A stretch of 64,000 bases of DNA. It comes from Gordonia amicalis NBRC 100051 = JCM 11271. GTDB taxonomy: Bacteria > Actinomycetota > Actinomycetes > Mycobacteriales > Mycobacteriaceae. Both the position numbers and the translations under genes were made by a program. Below are positions 29,594-40,633 of this stretch, piece by piece (the stretch's first letter is position 1; the number at the start of each line of letters is the position of its first letter). Location: NCBI RefSeq assembly GCF_000332995.1, contig NZ_BANS01000029.1, positions 23,512-87,511 of the forward strand, written 5' to 3'. The notes under the pieces were generated by a model, which saw only the letters and a program-made list of their open reading frames with translations, ran no database searches and had not been told where the DNA came from.

Positions 29594-31946
29594 CGGCCGG
29601 CAGGTCGGCGAGCACCTTGGGAAGAGGGTCGCCGTGGACGACCACGAGTCGCTGCGTCGCGCGGGTCAGTGCGACGTACAGATCGCTGAGACCCCGCGGT
29701 GACTGCGCGATGATCGCGGCGGGTTCGACGACGATCGTGGTGTCGAACTCGAGACCCTTACAGGTCCGGACCGTGTAGACCTTCGGGGTCTCGACGTCTG
29801 TCGCGTCGAATGCGTCCGGGTCCAGCGCGGCGTTCACCGCATCGAGAAGGGCGTCCGGGACGACGACCGCCGTGAGTCCCTGGGGTTCGGCCAGGTCGAC
29901 GGCACGCAGGACACCGGTCGCGATGCTCTGCGCATCCCCGGCATCGGTCACCGGGATCGCGACCGGCTCGACACCGTTGCTGCGCAACGAGGTCGGCGAG
30001 GTCTCGCCGTTGCCGATCTCGTCGAGGACGCGCGCGGCGTAGGTCATGATCTCGCTGGGCGTCCGGTAGTTCACCGACAGTTCCTTGAACTGCCAGCGCT
30101 TGGCGACGTAGGGCTCGAGCACGTCACCCCACGACCAGGTGCCCGCCTCGTCGGAGGTCTGTGCGGTGTCACCGATGATGGTCATCCACCGGTTCGGGAT
30201 GCGGCGCATCACCATCCGCCACGCCATCGGCGAGAGCTCCTGTGCCTCGTCGACGATCACATGGCCGAAGGTCCAGGTGCGGTCGCCGTAGGCGCGTTCG
30301 GCTGTGGTGGCGCGCCGGGTCTCGGTCTGGCGCGACGCCAGTTGTTCGGCGTCGATCAGGTCATAGGCCATCAGGATCTCGGGATCGAGCTCGTCCTCGA
30401 GATCCTGTGGGGCCGAACCGGTCAGGATGTCGAGTGCGTCCTGGGCCTCGGCGAGCCGGCGACGCCAGCGGGCGCGCTCGGCACGTTCGGCGTCGTCGGT
30501 GCCGTACCCGATGAGTTCGGCCAACTCGTCGAGCAGCGGCACGTCGGCGGGGGAGAAGTCGTCCCCGGTGGTCGAGTACGTGCGCGGTTCACGCAGCAGG
30601 GCCGCCCGGTCCGCGTCGGACCAGCCGGGCGTGGCCTTGCGGATCGCACGCTCGTCGGTGAGCAGCTCGCGCAACATGTCCTGCGGAGTCAGTGTGGGCC
30701 AGTATTTCAGCAGCGCCGCGCGGATGTCGGGGTCGCTGCTCATGTCGTCGCGGATGTCGGAGATGTCGGCGGGGCTCAGGAGCTGGGAACCGTCGAGCAG
30801 ACTGGAGCCGATGGTCGAGGCGTGCCGCGCCGCGAGTTCGGCGAGACCGGCCTTCAGGAAGGCCCTCTGGGACTGGTTGTGTGCACGCCGGGTCGCACGG
30901 GCCTTGGCACGCGCCGCCTTGATCAGGGCGGAGTCGATCTCGACCCGATAGCCGTCGAAGTCCACCGGTTCGGGACGGGACGGCAACGACTGCTTCGCGC
31001 GCACAGCGCGTTTGAGGACGTCGACCATCCGGAGCCCGCCCTTGACTCCGGCGGTGAACCGCGGGTCCTCGCTCCGTGCCCGGACGCCGGGGAACAGGTC
31101 GCCGATCGTCGAGAGCAGGACGCCGGATTCGCCGAGCGACGGCAGGACCTGGCCGATGTAGCTGAGGAAGTCGTCGTTCGGTCCGATGATGAGAATGCCA
31201 CTGCGTGAGAGGATCTCGCGGTGTGTGTACAGCAAGTACGCGGCACGGTGCAGCGCGACGGCCGTCTTGCCGGTGCCCGGACCGCCCTGGATCACCGTCA
31301 CACCGCGGTGTGTCGACCGGATGATGAGGTCCTGCTCGCGCTGGATGGTCTCGACGATGTCGGTCATCTCGCCGGTGCGCGCCGCGTTCAGGGCGGCGAC
31401 GAGAGCGGATTCGTTGACGACGTCGCCGTGGCCGAAGTCGTCGAGCAGGGCGTCGCCGGCGGTCAGTGATTCGTCGCTGACCCCGCGGACCCTGCGGCTG
31501 CGGGTCCGGATGTGGCGACGGCGGGCGACGTCCTCGGGGGCGGCCGGCGTGGCCAGGTAGAAGGGGCGTGCGAGTGGGGCCCGCCAGTCGAGCAGCAATG
31601 TCGCGTCGGTCGCGGTGTGGTCGTGTGTCCCGTCTGCTCCCAGACCGTCGTCGAGGACACCGATGCGGCCGATCCGCCGGATCTCGCCGTCGTCGAGGTC
31701 GAGGCGGCCGAAATACAGGTTGTGTTCGGCGGCATCGAATTTCGCGAGATCCTCGTTGTACATCCGCTCGTAGGACTCACGTTCCGACCGTGCCTGCGGG
31801 GTTCCGCCGCGCTCGCTCAGGGTCGACGACAGGCGCCGCTGGGTCGTCTGCCGCATCCGGTCGAGACGGCCGTACACCCGGTCGAGGTGCTCCTGTTCCT
31901 CGCCGATCCGAGGGTCGGTGTCGGTGTCTGGGGACAAGGCGGTCAC
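29565..31946 (-). CDS. HelD-type RNA polymerase-associated UvrD-like helicase
   Basis: A 793-residue superfamily 1 ATPase. An N-terminal coiled-coil-like region (EQEHLDRVYGRLDRMRQTTQ) precedes the nucleotide-binding lobe with VTVIQGGPGTGKTAVALHR (about residue 218) and LIIGPNDDFLSYI. The large central insertion typical of HelD follows, then DEAQELSPMAWRMVMRR, TIIGDTAQTSDEAGTW, LSVNYRTPSEIM and LYVALTRATQRLVVVHG. Actinobacterial HelD/HelR proteins bind RNA polymerase and recycle stalled or rifampicin-bound complexes. GTG at 31946 has GGAGG upstream and overlaps the preceding gene's stop (GTGA), giving an operon. Its 3' end overlaps the NRPS 3 end tail-to-tail by 29 bases. Confidence 0.9.
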   Translation of the reverse strand: MTALSPDTDTDPRIGEEQEHLDRVYGRLDRMRQTTQRRLSSTLSERGGTPQARSERESYERMYNEDLAKFDAAEHNLYFGRLDLDDGEIRRIGRIGVLDDGLGADGTHDHTATDATLLLDWRAPLARPFYLATPAAPEDVARRRHIRTRSRRVRGVSDESLTAGDALLDDFGHGDVVNESALVAALNAARTGEMTDIVETIQREQDLIIRSTHRGVTVIQGGPGTGKTAVALHRAAYLLYTHREILSRSGILIIGPNDDFLSYIGQVLPSLGESGVLLSTIGDLFPGVRARSEDPRFTAGVKGGLRMVDVLKRAVRAKQSLPSRPEPVDFDGYRVEIDSALIKAARAKARATRRAHNQSQRAFLKAGLAELAARHASTIGSSLLDGSQLLSPADISDIRDDMSSDPDIRAALLKYWPTLTPQDMLRELLTDERAIRKATPGWSDADRAALLREPRTYSTTGDDFSPADVPLLDELAELIGYGTDDAERAERARWRRRLAEAQDALDILTGSAPQDLEDELDPEILMAYDLIDAEQLASRQTETRRATTAERAYGDRTWTFGHVIVDEAQELSPMAWRMVMRRIPNRWMTIIGDTAQTSDEAGTWSWGDVLEPYVAKRWQFKELSVNYRTPSEIMTYAARVLDEIGNGETSPTSLRSNGVEPVAIPVTDAGDAQSIATGVLRAVDLAEPQGLTAVVVPDALLDAVNAALDPDAFDATDVETPKVYTVRTCKGLEFDTTIVVEPAAIIAQSPRGLSDLYVALTRATQRLVVVHGDPLPKVLADLPAVTGVATPRR

Positions 31947-32596
31947 GCCACACCTCCGCGCGCGTCGACGGGCCACCCCGACCGTGCCAGCCCGGCGTCC
32001 TTGATCAGCCCGGTGATCCGTGCCGCGTGGTCCGCAGTCGCCAGTCGCGCGCAGACCTGTGGCGTCGAACCCTGAAGGGCGGGATCGTGCAGGTGCTGGT
32101 CCAGCCATCCGACGACGCGTGCCTGGCTGCCGAACGGCAGCGGCGTTCCCGTCGCGGGGTCGGCGAGGACTCCGTGACGCGACACGTAGATGTCGAACTC
32201 GTCCGGAGTGGCGGGACCGTCGTGGGGCAGCCGAGGGTCACCGAGAATGAGGGGATGGTCGTGCGTGTTCACTGTCCGTCGATCGTAGTTGGGTTCGGTC
32301 AGGTCGAGCGCCTCGGTCTGGAGCGGTGACAGCCAGGCCGCCACCGTTTCCCATGTGCCGTGAGCTGTGCGAACAGGTGCCGCAGGGATGTATCCGCGGA
32401 CTGCGACGTGGGCGGAGTGACCGACTGTGATGTTGGCGACCCGCACACGCCGGAGGTGGAGGAGGGCGGCAGGGTCGAGGTGCCCGAGTTTGCGGCGGAG
32501 GACGCTCGGCGCCGCGTTCGAACCGACCGCGACCACCAGACGCGTACCCGGAGGCGGGAGCGACGGGACGTGATCGACCACAACGGACGCGGACAC
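31943..32596 (-). CDS. Conserved actinobacterial protein with GGCT-like N-terminal motif
   Basis: 217 residues from GTG at 32596. The stretch TRLVVAVGSNAAPSVLRRKL resembles the substrate-binding YGSN loop of gamma-glutamylcyclotransferase-like folds, but the rest (GYIPAAPVRTAHGTWE, LDLTEPNYDRRTV, DEFDIYVSRHGVLADP) is not clearly of that family. I do not recognise a function. Reading continues upstream in frame (HHADAAHPPENYPWVSA) to a TAG near 32669 without an ATG, GTG or TTG, so the start is uncertain. The stop overlaps the helD GTG by 4 bases, coupling the two. Confidence 0.7.
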   Translation of the reverse strand: MSASVVVDHVPSLPPPGTRLVVAVGSNAAPSVLRRKLGHLDPAALLHLRRVRVANITVGHSAHVAVRGYIPAAPVRTAHGTWETVAAWLSPLQTEALDLTEPNYDRRTVNTHDHPLILGDPRLPHDGPATPDEFDIYVSRHGVLADPATGTPLPFGSQARVVGWLDQHLHDPALQGSTPQVCARLATADHAARITGLIKDAGLARSGWPVDARGGVA

Positions 32597-32687
32597 CCAG
32601 GGATAGTTCTCTGGAGGGTGTGCCGCGTCCGCGTGGTGATCGGTGGTGGTCAGCGTCGTACTCGCATCCGGCTACCGGGCAGGACGG

Positions 32688-33806
32688 TCAGCCGCGCGCC
32701 TTGCGCCAGCGCTTGCGACCTTCGTCCGCGGTGTGCGAGGCGGTTTCCTCGGCGGCGGCCGCGAGTTGCCGTGCGGACTCGGCGAGTTCGGCCGAACGGG
32801 CGCGGGCGAGATCGGCGAACTCGGCCGAGCGGTCCCGGGCGAGTTCGGCGAGTTCGGCCGAGCGGTCCCGGGCGAGTTCGGCGATCTTCGGCGCGTTCTT
32901 CTTGGCCTGCTTCTGGGCTTTCTCCGCGCGCTTCTGCGCTTTCTTCGCCAGCTTCGGGCCCCGCTTGCGGGCGGTCTCGGCCAATTCGGACGAACGATCG
33001 AGTGCTGCGTCGGCCAAGGTCGACGAGCGCACCAGCGCGGCGTCGGCCAGTACGGGTGCTCGATCGCGAATGCGATCGGCGACGACGGCCGCGGTGTCGG
33101 CGGCCCTGTCCGCGATCTCGAGCGAACGCTTCTGAGCAGCTTCAGCGAGTTCGGGGGCGTGCTCGCGGAACTTGGCCGCCGCCTCGGCGGACCATTCCGC
33201 GGACCGCTCGGACAGCACGTGGGCACCCTTGCTCAGCAGCTCGCCGGCCTCGGCCGACCGTTCTCCGACGACCTCGGCACCCTCGTGTGTGCGCTCGACG
33301 AGCGAATCCCAGGTCGAATGTCCGGCGGTCGCGCCGATCGGGAGCGCCGCGGCGACGGCACCGGCCTTCTGCCGGCCGCGCCACGCGAGCGACGGCTTGC
33401 CCTCGGTGTCCACCGCGGCCAGCAGCACGCCGCCGAGCAGGCCGACGTTCTTGATGAATGCGTCGCGCTGGGCTTCCTTGCGGACCGGGTCGGCCTCGTT
33501 CCAGAAGTCCGTACCGGCGGCCGTCGTCGGGATCAGCGTGCCGGCCAGGACAACCGAGGCGAGACGCGGGAACTTGCCGGTCGCCAGCAGGATGCCACCG
33601 CCGATCTGCGCCGCCGCATTGATCTGGACGAGGGTCTCGGTGTTCTCCGGGACCTTGTCCGCGACCTCCGGCGGCAGGGCGGTGCGTGCCTTGTCGACGA
33701 GAGGCGCCGCGGACTGCGCGATCGGTTTCGGGCTCCGGATGGCGTCGACGCCACTGGCGACGAACGCAGACGCGAGGAGCGGGCGGGCGATACGGCGGAG
33801 AATCAT
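32688..33806 (-). CDS. DoxX-family membrane protein with long repetitive Ala/Arg/Glu tail
   Basis: The first 170 residues are DoxX-like: RRIARPLLASAFVASGVDAI, VQINAAAQIGGGILLATGKF, LASVVLAGTLIPTTAAGTDF and a fourth hydrophobic stretch VGLLGGVLLAAV, so four membrane helices. The last 200 residues are hydrophilic and repetitive, with heptad/undecad-like ERSAELAE, DRSAELAELAR and ADAALVRSSTLADAAL units, predicted as a long charged helix or coiled coil. A lysine-rich stretch (KKAQKRAEKAQKQAKKNAPK) sits between repeats. ATG at 33806 gives the DoxX N-terminus. The tail's function is unknown. Confidence 0.85.
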   Translation of the reverse strand: MILRRIARPLLASAFVASGVDAIRSPKPIAQSAAPLVDKARTALPPEVADKVPENTETLVQINAAAQIGGGILLATGKFPRLASVVLAGTLIPTTAAGTDFWNEADPVRKEAQRDAFIKNVGLLGGVLLAAVDTEGKPSLAWRGRQKAGAVAAALPIGATAGHSTWDSLVERTHEGAEVVGERSAEAGELLSKGAHVLSERSAEWSAEAAAKFREHAPELAEAAQKRSLEIADRAADTAAVVADRIRDRAPVLADAALVRSSTLADAALDRSSELAETARKRGPKLAKKAQKRAEKAQKQAKKNAPKIAELARDRSAELAELARDRSAEFADLARARSAELAESARQLAAAAEETASHTADEGRKRWRKARG

Positions 33807-34120
33807 TCGGTCACAACCTTCTTCGATCGAGTGCGGTTCGAGATCCGTCGGGGTACAGCGCGTTTCTGGCCTGATCAACGCTACCCGCCCTCCGGATCCA
33901 TGCAGGTGAATCGACTCTTCGTGATCCGTTCGGGAATTTCGGGATCCCGGGGGCACGTTTGGCAGAGCGCTTCGAGAACCAGGTATCCGGAGGGGGCGGG
34001 GCTCAAACCCGGCCGTCCCGACTTGACGCCAAACCCACCCCTTTTTCGATGAAGCCACCTCCCTGGCCGGGGGTGGAAATATCGAAAAATGGTGGGTTTG
34101 CGGGTGGGACCGGGACCGGC
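33807..34120. other. Intergenic region between DoxX and MBL genes
   Basis: About 310 bases without a gene. It holds the DoxX promoter side and, near the MBL stop, the large imperfect inverted repeat at 34031-34099. A tRNA-like arrangement around 33939-34021 was considered and rejected. Confidence 0.6.
34031..34099. repeat. Large imperfect inverted repeat after the MBL hydrolase gene
   Basis: AAACCCACCCCTTTTTCGAT (34031-34050) pairs with ATCGAAAAATGGTGGGTTT (34081-34099) with one bulge. The 30-base loop contains a second complementary pair (CCACCTCCC and GGGGGTGG). It may act as a terminator for the MBL gene or be a mobile intergenic repeat. Confidence 0.75.
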
Positions 34121-34813
34121 CTACCAGCGGCGCTCGCGCCACTCCGGCACCGAGGCGCGTTCGGCGCCGAGAGTCGTGTCCTTGCCGTGCCCCGGGTAGA
34201 CGACGGTCGAGTCGCCGAAACGGTCGAACAGCTTGGTGGAGACGTCCTCGATGAGGGTGTCGAAGTCCTCGGGCTTCCAGGTCTTGCCGATGCCGCCGGG
34301 GAACAGGCAGTCGCCGGTGAACAGATGGACCGTGTCGCCGTCCGACCCCGTGTCGGTCAGGGCGAGCGCGATCGAGCCCGGGGTGTGGCCGACGAGGTGG
34401 ATCGCCTCGAAGCGGAGGTCGCCGATCTCGATCACGTCCCCGTCGTCGACGAGACGATCCGGGGTGACCGGGAGTTCGGGGGCGTCGAACCGGCCGGCGG
34501 CGGTGGGCACTCCGGTGTGCTGGGCCACTGCGGCCAGTGCCTGCACGTGATCGTGGTGCTGATGGGTCGTGAAGATCAGGGCCGGCTTCCCGCCGATGGC
34601 GTCGAGTGTGGCGATGATCGTGTCCGCGTCGTTCGCGGCGTCGATGATCAGCTGGTCGCCGGTGGCCTTCGAGGTCACCACGTAGACGTTGTTGTCCATC
34701 GGACCGACGGACAGTTTGACGATGGTGGCCGAGCCGAGGGTGCGGCGCTGCGGGGTCTTCGACCCGGAGAGATCGCCGGTGTAGGAATCGCTGATCGGTG
34801 TCGCTGAGGTCAT
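34121..34813 (-). CDS. MBL-fold metallo-hydrolase (glyoxalase II-like)
   Basis: A 230-residue metallo-beta-lactamase fold enzyme. The metal-binding motif is THQHHDH, with further ligands in LVGHTPGSIAL, the aspartate in FTGDCLFPGGIG and the terminal histidine in VVYPGHGKDT. It is expected to hydrolyse a thioester such as S-lactoyl-thiol or a related metabolite, but the substrate is unproved. ATG at 34813 and length fit the family. The position between usp and uvrA is conserved with M. tuberculosis Rv1637c (from memory), although here the NRPS and HelD regions are inserted between usp and this gene. Confidence 0.92.
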   Translation of the reverse strand: MTSATPISDSYTGDLSGSKTPQRRTLGSATIVKLSVGPMDNNVYVVTSKATGDQLIIDAANDADTIIATLDAIGGKPALIFTTHQHHDHVQALAAVAQHTGVPTAAGRFDAPELPVTPDRLVDDGDVIEIGDLRFEAIHLVGHTPGSIALALTDTGSDGDTVHLFTGDCLFPGGIGKTWKPEDFDTLIEDVSTKLFDRFGDSTVVYPGHGKDTTLGAERASVPEWRERRW

Positions 34814-34986
34814 GCGGCAAGGCTATGACACCGCGCGGCCGATGTGTGACGCTCGCGACGGTCGGACCATCCCTGCGCGCGGGTATCGTGGACTATCGGT
34901 CCGATGGTGTATGGCGCGGATGGCGAGACCGATCGTCCGGCTCTCGGACCACGAATCCCATCCGGGCCGACGCTTCCGGAACAGTT

Positions 34987-35009
34987 TTGTCGGTGCCTGT
35001 CGTTACGGT
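34987..35009 (+). promoter_or_regulatory. RecA-NDp (PafBC-type) DNA-damage promoter of uvrA
   Basis: TTGTCGGTG (34987-34995), eight bases, then TACGGT (35004-35009) fits the published mycobacterial RecA-independent damage-inducible promoter consensus TTGTCRGTG-N8-TAnnnT at every defined position. It places transcription start about 65 bases before the uvrA GTG. No LexA box (TCGAAC-N4-GTTCGA) was seen nearby. Confidence 0.8.
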
Positions 35010-35080
35010 GCCCATGCGCCACCCGTGCGCCCCGGTGAGTTTGAGAAGACTCTGACTCGAGAAGAAACGTTAGGACTGCA

Positions 35081-37963
<2,883 letters not shown>

Positions 37964-37974
37964 CACCCCAGAAA

Positions 37975-38038
37975 AATCGCCACTTCCGTTGCAGCAGCCC
38001 TACTTACAGTCAGCGCTTCTGGAACGGAAGTGGCGATT
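37975..38038. repeat. 16-bp perfect inverted repeat after uvrA
   Basis: AATCGCCACTTCCGTT (37975-37990) and AACGGAAGTGGCGATT (38023-38038) are perfect inverted copies around a 32-base loop, flanked by CCCCAG and CTGGGG that can extend the stem. It lies between convergent genes, so it could be a bidirectional terminator, but the large loop is unusual and fits a dispersed intergenic repeat. Confidence 0.85.
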
Positions 38039-38062
38039 GTGCTCTGTCTGGGGGAGCGGGGC

Positions 38063-38350
38063 TCACTTGCCCATCGACTTACGGATCTCCTCGAGGCGCT
38101 TCTTGGCGGCCTCGTCGCGCTTGCGCATCATCTCGTCGACGCTCTGCCCCTCGGCACTCGCCTCGGCGAGTTCCTGGGAACCGATCGCGGTGGTGATGCG
38201 GTTCTCGATCTTGTCGCGGACGAAGTCGAAGGTCGGGACACCGCTGTCGGTGTAGTCGGGGTCGGGGAGAGTCCCCGGCACCGGGCCCGTGTGCACGACC
38301 TCGGCGTCGACGATGTCGTCCGTCTCGGCCGGCTTGTCCTGATCCGTCAT
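38063..38350 (-). CDS. Small conserved actinobacterial protein
   Basis: 95 residues with an acidic disordered N-terminus and a conserved helical C-terminal half: VPTFDFVRDKIENRI, SQELAEASAEGQSVDEMMRK and KKRLEEIRKSMGK. Short proteins with this FDFVRDKIE segment occur next to uvrA in Mycobacteriales. No catalytic motif is visible and function is unknown. ATG at 38350 is the natural start. Confidence 0.75.
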   Translation of the reverse strand: MTDQDKPAETDDIVDAEVVHTGPVPGTLPDPDYTDSGVPTFDFVRDKIENRITTAIGSQELAEASAEGQSVDEMMRKRDEAAKKRLEEIRKSMGK

Positions 38351-38391
38351 GTGACCAGGGTACGGCGTGTGGGCTTCGACGCGGTGCCTCG

Positions 38392-38504
38392 CTGCGCTCG
38401 GTACCGGCTCAGCCGGCGGGGCTCGGTGTCGTCTGCGCTCGGTACCGGCTCAGCCGGCGGGGCTCGGTGTCGTCTGCGCTCGGTACCGGCTCAGCCGGCG
38501 GGGG
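38392..38504. repeat. 41-bp tandem repeat, about 2.75 copies
   Basis: Copies begin at CTGCGCTCGG at 38392, 38433 and 38474, giving a 41-bp period, almost identical in sequence. Each unit contains the odd palindrome CCGGCTCAGCCGG and a GGTACC. The array sits between the DUF1844 gene stop and the next gene's start on the minus strand. Confidence 0.95.
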
Positions 38505-38930
38505 CTACTTCTTCGGAACCCGAACCGGGCCGGTGTACTTCTCGCCGGGGCCCTCGCCGGGCTCGTCGGGGTAGGCGCTCGCCTCCCGGAAGGCGAGCTG
38601 GAGGCCTTTCAGGCCGTCCCGGATCGGTGCGGCGTGGATGCCGAGGTCGGCCTTCGACGCGTCGACGAGGCCGGCCAGTGCGGTGATGAGCGTGCGTGCC
38701 TCGGGCAGGTCGATCCGGTCCTCGGGGGTGCCCTCGGCCAGGCCGAGCTTCTCGGCGGCGGCACTCATGAGCATCACGATGGAACGGGTGATGACCTCGA
38801 TCGCCGGAATATCTCCCAGGTCACGGATGTTGTCGAATTCGGTGTGTGCCGCATCATCCGTGTCGGCGCCACTGCCCGTCGCACCCTCCTGGGGTATCGG
38901 TGCTGGTGACGAATTGGGGTTCTCGGCCAT
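38505..38930 (-). CDS. DUF1844 domain-containing protein
   Basis: 141 residues from ATG at 38930. The core DIPAIEVITRSIVMLMSAAAEKLGL followed by EDRIDLPEARTLITALAGLV matches DUF1844, a helical domain of unknown function found beside infC and uvrA in actinobacteria. The N-terminal 40 residues are polar, and the C-terminus is basic (GPVRVPKK). Its start lies against the putative infC promoter on the opposite strand, so transcription of the two may interfere. Confidence 0.85.
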   Translation of the reverse strand: MAENPNSSPAPIPQEGATGSGADTDDAAHTEFDNIRDLGDIPAIEVITRSIVMLMSAAAEKLGLAEGTPEDRIDLPEARTLITALAGLVDASKADLGIHAAPIRDGLKGLQLAFREASAYPDEPGEGPGEKYTGPVRVPKK

Positions 38931-38942
38931 GGCTGTTAGACT
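38914..38942 (+). promoter_or_regulatory. Putative infC operon promoter
   Basis: TTGGGG (38914-38919), a 17-base spacer and TAGACT (38937-38942) fit a vegetative promoter. Initiation near 38949 would give a leader of about 310 bases before infC. The -35 box overlaps the divergent DUF1844 coding start. Confidence 0.5.
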
Positions 38943-39262
38943 CCCATAGCACGACCGCCCTGGTATGCGCCGGGGTCGTAAGTGGAGTTCCGCTCCCACC
39001 GTTCGACGCAGTGCTCGCCTCGCGAGATCACCGCAGTTGCACGGTCCGGTTCACGCCGATCGTCGCAGATCGCATCCTCGTCGATGCGACCGCAGATCGG
39101 CAATGCTGTGCCCCTGAGGTGCAGCGCGAAGAATCGGTCGGTATCGGAGCCCCGCGGACAACAGTCCCGGGGCTCGTTTGCTGAGGTTTGCGCTGGTTCT
39201 CCTGCACACGACCCTCGCCACGACGCGACGGTTACCACTGCAGGATTGAACAAGGAGGCCCC
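38943..39262 (+). other. Long untranslated leader of infC-rpmI-rplT
   Basis: About 310 bases without a recognisable gene and with many short complementary segments. It ends in the strong AAGGAGG site (39252-39258) of infC. It contains the attenuator-like hairpin at 39147-39175. Long leaders on this operon commonly mediate ribosomal-protein autoregulation in other bacteria; no known Rfam pattern was recognised by eye. Confidence 0.5.
39147..39175 (+). promoter_or_regulatory. Attenuator-like hairpin in the infC leader
   Basis: GAGCCCCG (39147-39154) pairs with CGGGGCTC (39168-39175) across a 13-base loop, followed by GTTTGCTG. The T-tract is weak, so it might pause or attenuate transcription rather than terminate fully. 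Confidence 0.5.
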
Positions 39263-39847
<585 letters not shown>

Positions 39848-39967
39848 GCCGATCGGCCGGACGCGGGTGCATGCCCCGTCCCGGCCGAGATCACGAGAAG
39901 TGAACCCGGATTCCAGCCGGACCTGATCAGGTTCGGCTGCCCGAGTTCGCCCGACAGAAGGAAAGAC

Positions 39968-40162
39968 ATGCCAAAGAGCAAGACCCACAAGGGCACCGCG
40001 AAGCGGTTCAAGGTGACCGGCAGCGGCAAGATCGTCCGCCAGAAGGCCAACCGCCGCCACCTGCTGGAGCACAAGCCCTCCAAGCGGACCCGTCGTCTCG
40101 ACGGCACCACCGTCGTCAGCGAGAACGACGCCCCCCGCATCAAGCGCCTGCTGAACATCTGA
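39968..40162 (+). CDS. rpmI: 50S ribosomal protein L35
   Basis: A 64-residue basic ribosomal protein: [20 protein letters not shown], then [20 protein letters not shown] and [10 protein letters not shown], all standard for bL35. AGAAGGAAAGAC just upstream gives a good ribosome-binding site. The second gene of infC-rpmI-rplT. The 120-base gap from infC contains a palindrome CCTGATCAGG and a GC-rich hairpin that may be targets of L20 control (inference). Confidence 0.97.
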   Translation: MPKSKTHKGTAKRFKVTGSGKIVRQKANRRHLLEHKPSKRTRRLDGTTVVSENDAPRIKRLLNI

Positions 40163-40205
40163 CGCGCGCGAACCCGGACATCTGACAAGCAAAAGGATCT
40201 AACAC

Positions 40206-40586
40206 ATGGCACGCGTGAAAAGGGCAGTGAACGCCCAGAAGAAGCGTCGGTCCACCCTCGAGGCCTCGAAGGGCTACCGCGGACAGCGGTCGCGCCTCTA
40301 CCGCAAGGCCAAGGAGCAGCAGCTCCACTCGATGACCTACGCCTACCGGGACCGTCGCGCCCGCAAGGGTGAGTTCCGGAAGCTGTGGATCGCGCGTATC
40401 AACGCTGCGGCCCGCGCCAACGACATCACCTACAACCGCTTCATCCAGGGCCTCAAGGCCGCTGGTGTCGAGGTTGACCGCAAGGTGCTCGCCGACATCG
40501 CGGTGACCGATCCCGAGGCCTTCACCGGCCTGGTCGAGGTCGCTCGCAAGGCCCTGCCGGCTGACGTCAACGCCCCGGCTGCCTGA
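40206..40586 (+). CDS. rplT: 50S ribosomal protein L20
   Basis: 126 residues typical of bL20: [55 protein letters not shown] and [17 protein letters not shown]20 is a primary 23S rRNA-binding protein needed for 50S assembly and, in several bacteria, the autogenous repressor of this operon. ATG at 40206 lies seven bases after AAAAGGA. The last gene of the operon; the rRNA methyltransferase starts 47 bases on and may be co-transcribed. Confidence 0.98.
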   Translation: MARVKRAVNAQKKRRSTLEASKGYRGQRSRLYRKAKEQQLHSMTYAYRDRRARKGEFRKLWIARINAAARANDITYNRFIQGLKAAGVEVDRKVLADIAVTDPEAFTGLVEVARKALPADVNAPAA

Positions 40587-40633
40587 TTGCGCCACACCAC
40601 ACACGACCCGCGAGTCGCACGACGGATGATCCG

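Noticed and set aside
33939..34021. tRNA-like arrangement (seven-base acceptor pairing TCGGGAT/GTCCCGA and a CTCAAAC loop)
   Set aside because: No proper T-stem, the loop lacks the TTC start, and no anticodon arm could be formed.
32688..34820. Single 710-residue protein covering the DoxX gene and the region upstream
   Set aside because: The part before ATG 33806 is antisense or alternative-frame reading of the MBL gene and intergenic DNA; DoxX similarity begins at MILRR.
38392..38504. Possible CRISPR array
   Set aside because: Units are contiguous with no variable spacers and no cas genes are present; it is a tandem repeat.
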